A stretch of DNA of 64,000 nucleotides from Maricaulis sp017643475. GTDB taxonomy: Bacteria; Pseudomonadota; Alphaproteobacteria; Caulobacterales; Maricaulaceae. Positions within the stretch are counted from its first letter, which is position 1. Each line of letters begins with the position of its first letter. Shown one piece after another: positions 60,491 through 64,000 of the stretch. The position numbers and the translations under genes are program-made. The notes under the pieces were generated by a model. It saw only the letters and a program-made list of their open reading frames with translations. It did no database searches and was not told the DNA's origin. Location: assembly GCF_047123815.1 (NCBI RefSeq), contig NZ_CP138920.1, forward strand, positions 2,728,001 through 2,792,000, given 5' to 3'.

Positions 60491-61153
60491 TCACGCACTC
60501 CCCAGCAGGGATTCAAACAGTGCAAGGCCGTCTGTGCCGCCGTGCTTTTCGTCTACTGCGCGCTCCGGGTGAGGCATCATGCCCAGGACATTGCCCTGTT
60601 CATTCATCACGCCGGCGATGTCGCGCTGGGAACCGTTCGGGTTGTTGCCATAGCGGAAGACGACCTGGCCTTCGCCCTCGATGCGGTCAAGCGTCTCGGC
60701 ATCGGCGAAATAATTGCCGTCATGGTGGGCGATCGGAATGATCAGCTCCGAGGTCGCGCCATAGCGCGAGGTGAAGCGCGTATTGCCGTTATCGATCTTC
60801 AGCGGGGCTTTCTCACAGACGAAGGTGAGGCCCGCATTGCGCATCAGCGCGCCCGGCAGAAGACCGCTCTCGGTGAGGATCTGGAAGCCATTGCACACAC
60901 CCAGAACCGGCGCACCAGTCGCGGCGTGGGCGACAACGGCCGGCAGGATCGCCGAGCGCGAGGCCATGGCCCCACAGCGCAGATAGTCTCCGTAGGAGAA
61001 ACCACCCGGGATCATGACGAACTCGGTGCCCTCGGGCAGTTCGCTCTCCTGGTGCCAGACCATGGCCGGCTTCTCGCCGGTCACACGTTCAATGGCATCA
61101 TGGGCATCACGGTCACAGTTTGAACCGGGAAAGACGATAACAGCGGATTTCAT
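60491..61153 (-). CDS. purQ: Phosphoribosylformylglycinamidine synthase, PurQ subunit
   Basis: Glutamine amidotransferase subunit that supplies ammonia to PurL, 220 residues. The class I GATase catalytic Cys is in GVCNGFQILTESGLLPGAL, with the nucleophile elbow, and the His/Glu pair in MMPHPERAVDE. It begins KSAVIVFPGSNCDRD. Preceded by purS after 13 bases; the stop overlaps a possible purL GTG. Confidence 0.97.
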   Translation of the reverse strand: MKSAVIVFPGSNCDRDAHDAIERVTGEKPAMVWHQESELPEGTEFVMIPGGFSYGDYLRCGAMASRSAILPAVVAHAATGAPVLGVCNGFQILTESGLLPGALMRNAGLTFVCEKAPLKIDNGNTRFTSRYGATSELIIPIAHHDGNYFADAETLDRIEGEGQVVFRYGNNPNGSQRDIAGVMNEQGNVLGMMPHPERAVDEKHGGTDGLALFESLLGSA

Positions 61154-61166
61154 GGCCCGCTCCGTT

Positions 61167-61406
61167 CTACGCGATATCGATCGAGTAGCTCTCGATCACC
61201 GGGTTGGAGAGAAGCTTCTGGCACATCTCGTCGACGCGGGCCTTGGCCGCGTCGGCGTCATCGCCGGTCAGGTCCAGCTCGATCAGCTTGCCCTGGCGGG
61301 CGGCCGTGACTTCCTCATAACCCATATTGTGCAGTGCACCGGCTACGGCCGCGCCTTGCGGGTCAAGAACTCCGGGTTTCAGATAAACGTGGATTTTGGC
61401 TTTCAC
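61167..61406 (-). CDS. purS: Phosphoribosylformylglycinamidine synthase, PurS subunit
   Basis: A 79-residue PurS subunit that holds PurL and PurQ together. The family pattern is MKAKIHVYLKPGVLDPQGAAVAGALHNMGY, a KLIELDL strand and a C-terminal CQKLLSNPVIESYSIDI. First gene of purS-purQ-purL. Confidence 0.96.
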   Translation of the reverse strand: MKAKIHVYLKPGVLDPQGAAVAGALHNMGYEEVTAARQGKLIELDLTGDDADAAKARVDEMCQKLLSNPVIESYSIDIA

Positions 61407-61738
61407 GGGACGACTCGCTTCGGCTGGTTTCGAATTGCGCTCCTCTTACTGTGCATGGGCGCAAAGGGCAATCGACTCACCTGCGCTGATGGCCTGATTT
61501 TGTTGGGGTGAAGGGGCGATAGCGTCCAGCCGGCCATGCCGTGCCCAGTGGATCGCGCCGTGATGTCCAGCCCTGGCTAGCCAGCGCTCTGATTTGCCAC
61601 GGGATTCTGGCTGGCCAGGTGCCCGTGTCTGCATAGCCGATCTGTCGCAAACGGCGGGCTGAACATGCGCCGTACACGCAAAGAAAAACACCCGACGCTC
61701 GTGCGACGGGTGTTCTTGTTATTCGGATGTCGCCGGCC
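61407..61738. other. 332-base gap between purC and purS
   Basis: Apart from the hairpin at 61683-61715 (purC terminator) nothing is recognised. The minus-strand frames of about 80 codons here have no ribosome site and an amino-acid bias that suggests non-coding sequence. The promoter for purS-purQ-purL should lie here. Confidence 0.6.
61683..61715 (-). terminator. Terminator after purC
   Basis: AACACCCG (61688-61695) pairs with CGGGTGTT (61708-61715) and on the minus strand ends in TTTTTC, 24 bases beyond the purC stop. Confidence 0.75.
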
Positions 61739-62503
61739 TCAGGAGGCGGTGTCATCAGTGGTCATGGCGACCACATTGTTTTCCTTCATGATGCCCAGGC
61801 GACGGGCAACGTCCGCATAGGCCTCGGTCACATTGCCCAGATCCCGGCGGAAGCGGTCCTTGTCCAGCTTCTCGTTCGATTCCATGTCCCAGAGGCGGCA
61901 GCTGTCCGGGCTGATCTCGTCAGCCAGGATGATGCGCGGCACTTCATTGTCGAAGATCCGGCCGAATTCCAGTTTGAAATCAATGAGGCGGATGCCGGCG
62001 CCTGCAAACAGCCCACACAGATAGTCATTGGTGCGGAAGGCGATGGAAACCATCTCGTCCATCTCGTGCGGAGCGGCCCAGCCGAACGCGTTGATATGCT
62101 CTTCCGCGATCATCGGATCGCCGAGATCGTCATTCTTGAAATAGAACTCCACGATCGGGCGCGGCAGCGGTTCGCCCTCGGTCAGGCCCAGGCGCTTGGC
62201 GATGGACCCGGCGGCGACATTGCGGATGACCACTTCCAGCGGCACGATCTCGACCTGGCGGACGAGTTGTTCGCGCATGTTCAGGCGCTTGATGAAGTGC
62301 GTATTGATGCCGATCCGCTGAAGACCGAGGAAGATGTGCTCGGAGATACGGTTATTGAGAACACCCTTGCCCTCGAGGGTGGCGTGTTTCTCACCGTTAA
62401 AGGCCGTGGCGTCATCCTTGAAGTACTGGACGAGCGTGCCCGCCTCGGGACCTTCATAGAGAATCTTGGCCTTGCCTTCGTAGAGTTTTTTGCGACGGGA
62501 CAT
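61739..62503 (-). CDS. purC: Phosphoribosylaminoimidazole-succinocarboxamide synthase
   Basis: SAICAR synthetase of purine biosynthesis, 254 residues. The start ATG 62501-62503 gives MSRRKKLYEGKAKILYEGPE; 35 further codons upstream are in frame but atypical. Signatures are FKDDATAFNGEKHATLEGKGVLNN, VEIVPLEVVIRNVAAGSIAKRL, and LIDFKLEFGRI with ILADEISPDSCRLWD. It lies upstream of purS on the same strand but its own terminator separates the transcripts. Confidence 0.97.
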   Translation of the reverse strand: MSRRKKLYEGKAKILYEGPEAGTLVQYFKDDATAFNGEKHATLEGKGVLNNRISEHIFLGLQRIGINTHFIKRLNMREQLVRQVEIVPLEVVIRNVAAGSIAKRLGLTEGEPLPRPIVEFYFKNDDLGDPMIAEEHINAFGWAAPHEMDEMVSIAFRTNDYLCGLFAGAGIRLIDFKLEFGRIFDNEVPRIILADEISPDSCRLWDMESNEKLDKDRFRRDLGNVTEAYADVARRLGIMKENNVVAMTTDDTAS

Positions 62504-62725
62504 CAGCGACGCTCCTGCAGGGGCCGGATACCGTATCAGGCCTATAAAAAGCGTGGCGCGGCCCGACTCAGTGACGGACCGCGCTTCGAGCGCGGAAACT
62601 AGCCGCACAGCCCATTATTCGCAATGCCGGGACGCCGCAGTGTCGCAGCCTGTTTCACAGGCGTTGATTTCCCCGCGGGGGCAAGCTAACGAGACTATCA
62701 AACATCATCCTTCAGGGAGACTGCC

Positions 62726-63049
62726 ATGTCCGGCCTCGACGATCGCGAAAACGCGTTTGAAAACAAATACGCCCACGATCAGGAAATGGAATTCAAGGCG
62801 AATGCTCGCCGCAACAAGCTGCTGGGCCTGTGGGCTGCGGGCGAGCTCGGCCTGGACGGCGATGCCGCCGACGAATACGCCAAGACGGTTGTCGTGGCTG
62901 ATTTCGAGGAAGCCGGTGATGACGACGTCTTCCGCAAGGTCCGCGCTGACTTCGACGAAAAGGGCGTTGAGCTCTCCGACCACCTGCTGCGCAAGCAGAT
63001 GGACGATCTCCTGATCGAGGCCCGCAACCAGATCCAGTCCGAGGGCTGA
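62726..63049 (+). CDS. ATPase inhibitor subunit zeta (DUF1476)
   Basis: A 107-residue inhibitor of F1-ATPase known from Paracoccus denitrificans and found across alphaproteobacteria. The sequence matches the family along its whole length (LDDRENAFENKYAHDQEMEFKANARRNKLLGLWAA, then FEEAGDDDVFRKVRADF). AGGGAGA lies before the ATG. It should block ATP hydrolysis under low energy. Confidence 0.92.
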   Translation: MSGLDDRENAFENKYAHDQEMEFKANARRNKLLGLWAAGELGLDGDAADEYAKTVVVADFEEAGDDDVFRKVRADFDEKGVELSDHLLRKQMDDLLIEARNQIQSEG

Positions 63050-63069
63050 TCCCTCGTCGTGACGGCGGC

Positions 63070-63507
63070 TCAGTCCGCCGTCACCGCCAGCCACCGATCA
63101 ATGGCCGCGCGGATATTGTCGCGGTCATAGGCCGTTGTGACAGCCTCGAAGACCTGGCCCGTATCCCGGTCGATCAGCAGCATGAAGCCGGTGCGGCCTT
63201 CCAGCTGCATGAAGACCTCGCTGATACCGGCTTCTGCCGCACGTTCCCGCAACCCGTCTCGGCGTCCCAGCGTGAAATCGAAGCGGATGAATTCGACGGC
63301 GGCATCCTCATAATCCTCGCGCACATCATCGATACGCGGCTCGATAATCCGGCAGGAACTGCACCAGGACGAGCGGAACATCGCCGCAACCAGTCTCGGA
63401 CGCTCCTCGACGACGTCGGCCTGGGCCGCCGTTTCCCATTCCGCGCGGAAAAAGTTCGGAGCCATGAAAGTGGCGAGGGCGGCGAGGATGATCAAAGACA
63501 GGCGCAT
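63070..63507 (-). CDS. Thioredoxin-like exported protein
   Basis: A 145-residue protein with an N-terminal signal-like segment (SLIILAALATFMAPNFF) and a thioredoxin fold with the redox pair in SSWCSSCRIIEP (CxxC). The rest follows the fold: VEFIRFDFTLG, a GISEVFMQLEGRTGFMLLID stretch, and a C-terminal helix. The start ATG 63505-63507 is preceded by GTGGAG. It is probably a periplasmic or membrane-anchored thiol-disulfide protein; the partner is unknown. Confidence 0.82.
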   Translation of the reverse strand: MRLSLIILAALATFMAPNFFRAEWETAAQADVVEERPRLVAAMFRSSWCSSCRIIEPRIDDVREDYEDAAVEFIRFDFTLGRRDGLRERAAEAGISEVFMQLEGRTGFMLLIDRDTGQVFEAVTTAYDRDNIRAAIDRWLAVTAD

Positions 63508-63629
63508 GAAATACTCCACAGATAGGACCTAGATAGGGCAGCTCGTCCAACGCGTCATCTGCGCGTCGGTAACAAGCGCGTCAGCTTGCCATTTTCCGAG
63601 GCTGGTCTGGCACCTTGCTTATGCCTTGG

Positions 63630-64000
63630 TTATTCCGCCCCTTCCGGCTTGATCAGGCCGGGCAGGCCGTCGATCGACTGGGCATTGCTCTCATAACGCC
63701 GCGCCGCCCATTCCTCGTCGGAGCGATGGGCGTTGACGCGCACCAGCTGGTCGCGCTCACCCTTGAATTCGTAGAACGGCACGCCCCAGCCGCAGCTGTC
63801 CTGGCATTTGTGGATCTTGGCCGTGATGATGGCGCGGGCCTTGGGGAAGTCCGGGAACAGGGCAAGCTTTTCGGCAAAACCCGGTTCCTCGAACGTCACC
63901 GCTTCTGCCGTGCCATAGAGGCGCAGAATGTTAGCAGCGCCTTCGAAAGCGCAGAACATGAAGGTGATGCGGCCGTTCTGACGCACATGTGCGAGTGTTT
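63630..64000 (-). CDS. PPOX-class flavin-binding protein, partial at the window end
   Basis: The C-terminal part of a pyridoxamine 5'-phosphate oxidase-like protein; its 5' end lies beyond base 64000, and the frame remains open to the window edge (read as TLAHVRQNGRITFMFCAFEGAANILRLYGTAEAV). The visible 120 residues include that beta-barrel core and a C-terminal KIHKCQDSCGWGVPFYEFKGERDQL. The cofactor (FMN) is suggested by family only. Confidence 0.75.
   Translation of the reverse strand, partial: TLAHVRQNGRITFMFCAFEGAANILRLYGTAEAVTFEEPGFAEKLALFPDFPKARAIITAKIHKCQDSCGWGVPFYEFKGERDQLVRVNAHRSDEEWAARRYESNAQSIDGLPGLIKPEGAE

Noticed and set aside
59211..60572. Plus-strand frame of about 453 codons opposite purL
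   Set aside because: A shadow of purL; runs across the purL-purQ border.
61446..61691. Minus-strand frame of 81 codons between purC and purS
   Set aside because: No ribosome site, Ala/His/Gln-rich product and overlap with the purC terminator hairpin.

Overview
The window looks like a piece of chromosome from a stalked or prosthecate, flagellated alphaproteobacterium of the Caulobacterales/Maricaulales (Maricaulis-like). The evidence is the Caulobacter-type order of the flagellar genes (flgF-flgG-flgA-flgH divergent from fliL-fliM; flgI-flgJ-flbY divergent from fliX; flgB-flgC-fliE divergent from fliO-fliP; fliQ-fliR-flhB followed by cckA), CtrA-type boxes (TTAA-N7-TTAAC), sigma-54 (-24/-12) promoters, an alphaproteobacterial SOS box (GTTC-N7-GTTC) before recA, and the alphaproteobacterial ATPase-inhibitor zeta subunit. 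The species name is inference. The sequence is GC-rich, so many long reading frames antisense to real genes are shadows.

Layout. 0-7 kb: a flagellin, pseudaminic-acid genes (pseC and pseB, convergent), a nucleotidyltransferase-like protein with a degenerate signature, and a large FlaEY-like beta-propeller protein. 7-25 kb: most of the flagellar basal body (P ring, L ring, rod, MS-ring adaptor, switch, export proteins FliO/FliP), plus fliX, dksA, MotE-like and TPR proteins. A few unrelated genes (TauE/SafE permease, exported ChaN-like protein) are interspersed. 25-32.4 kb: accessory functions: a di-haem peroxidase-like lipoprotein, a GIY-YIG protein and two tandem DUF885 lipoproteins. 32.5-37.2 kb: export gate genes fliQ, fliR and flhB, then the cell-cycle kinase cckA. 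37.4-45.8 kb: recA, alaS, three tandem STAS/SpoIIAA-like paralogues, icd and a TrmJ-type methyltransferase. 45.8-51.5 kb: an MBOAT/AlgJ-like O-acetylation pair, then a small accessory block with an amidoligase-family protein divergent from an unusual four-motif protein, next to a short tandem repeat. 51.7-64 kb: rpsD, small membrane and lipoproteins, a bolA-AKR-grxD cluster, a broken YHS-domain gene, an M28 peptidase, purL-purQ-purS-purC, the zeta subunit, a thioredoxin-like protein and a partial PPOX-family gene.

How the parts fit. CckA is the hybrid kinase that controls CtrA phosphorylation in this lineage. CtrA boxes sit before fliX and flgB, with weaker candidates before fliL, fliQ and the nucleotidyltransferase gene. 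Sigma-54 promoters before flgI and flgF fit the later class of the flagellar cascade, which FliX couples to assembly. The window therefore holds both the regulator and many of its structural targets.

Three reading frames appear broken by single changes: flbY (frameshift near the C-terminus), a small membrane protein (in-frame amber) and a YHS-domain protein (in-frame ochre). No tRNA, rRNA, CRISPR array or complete insertion sequence was seen.
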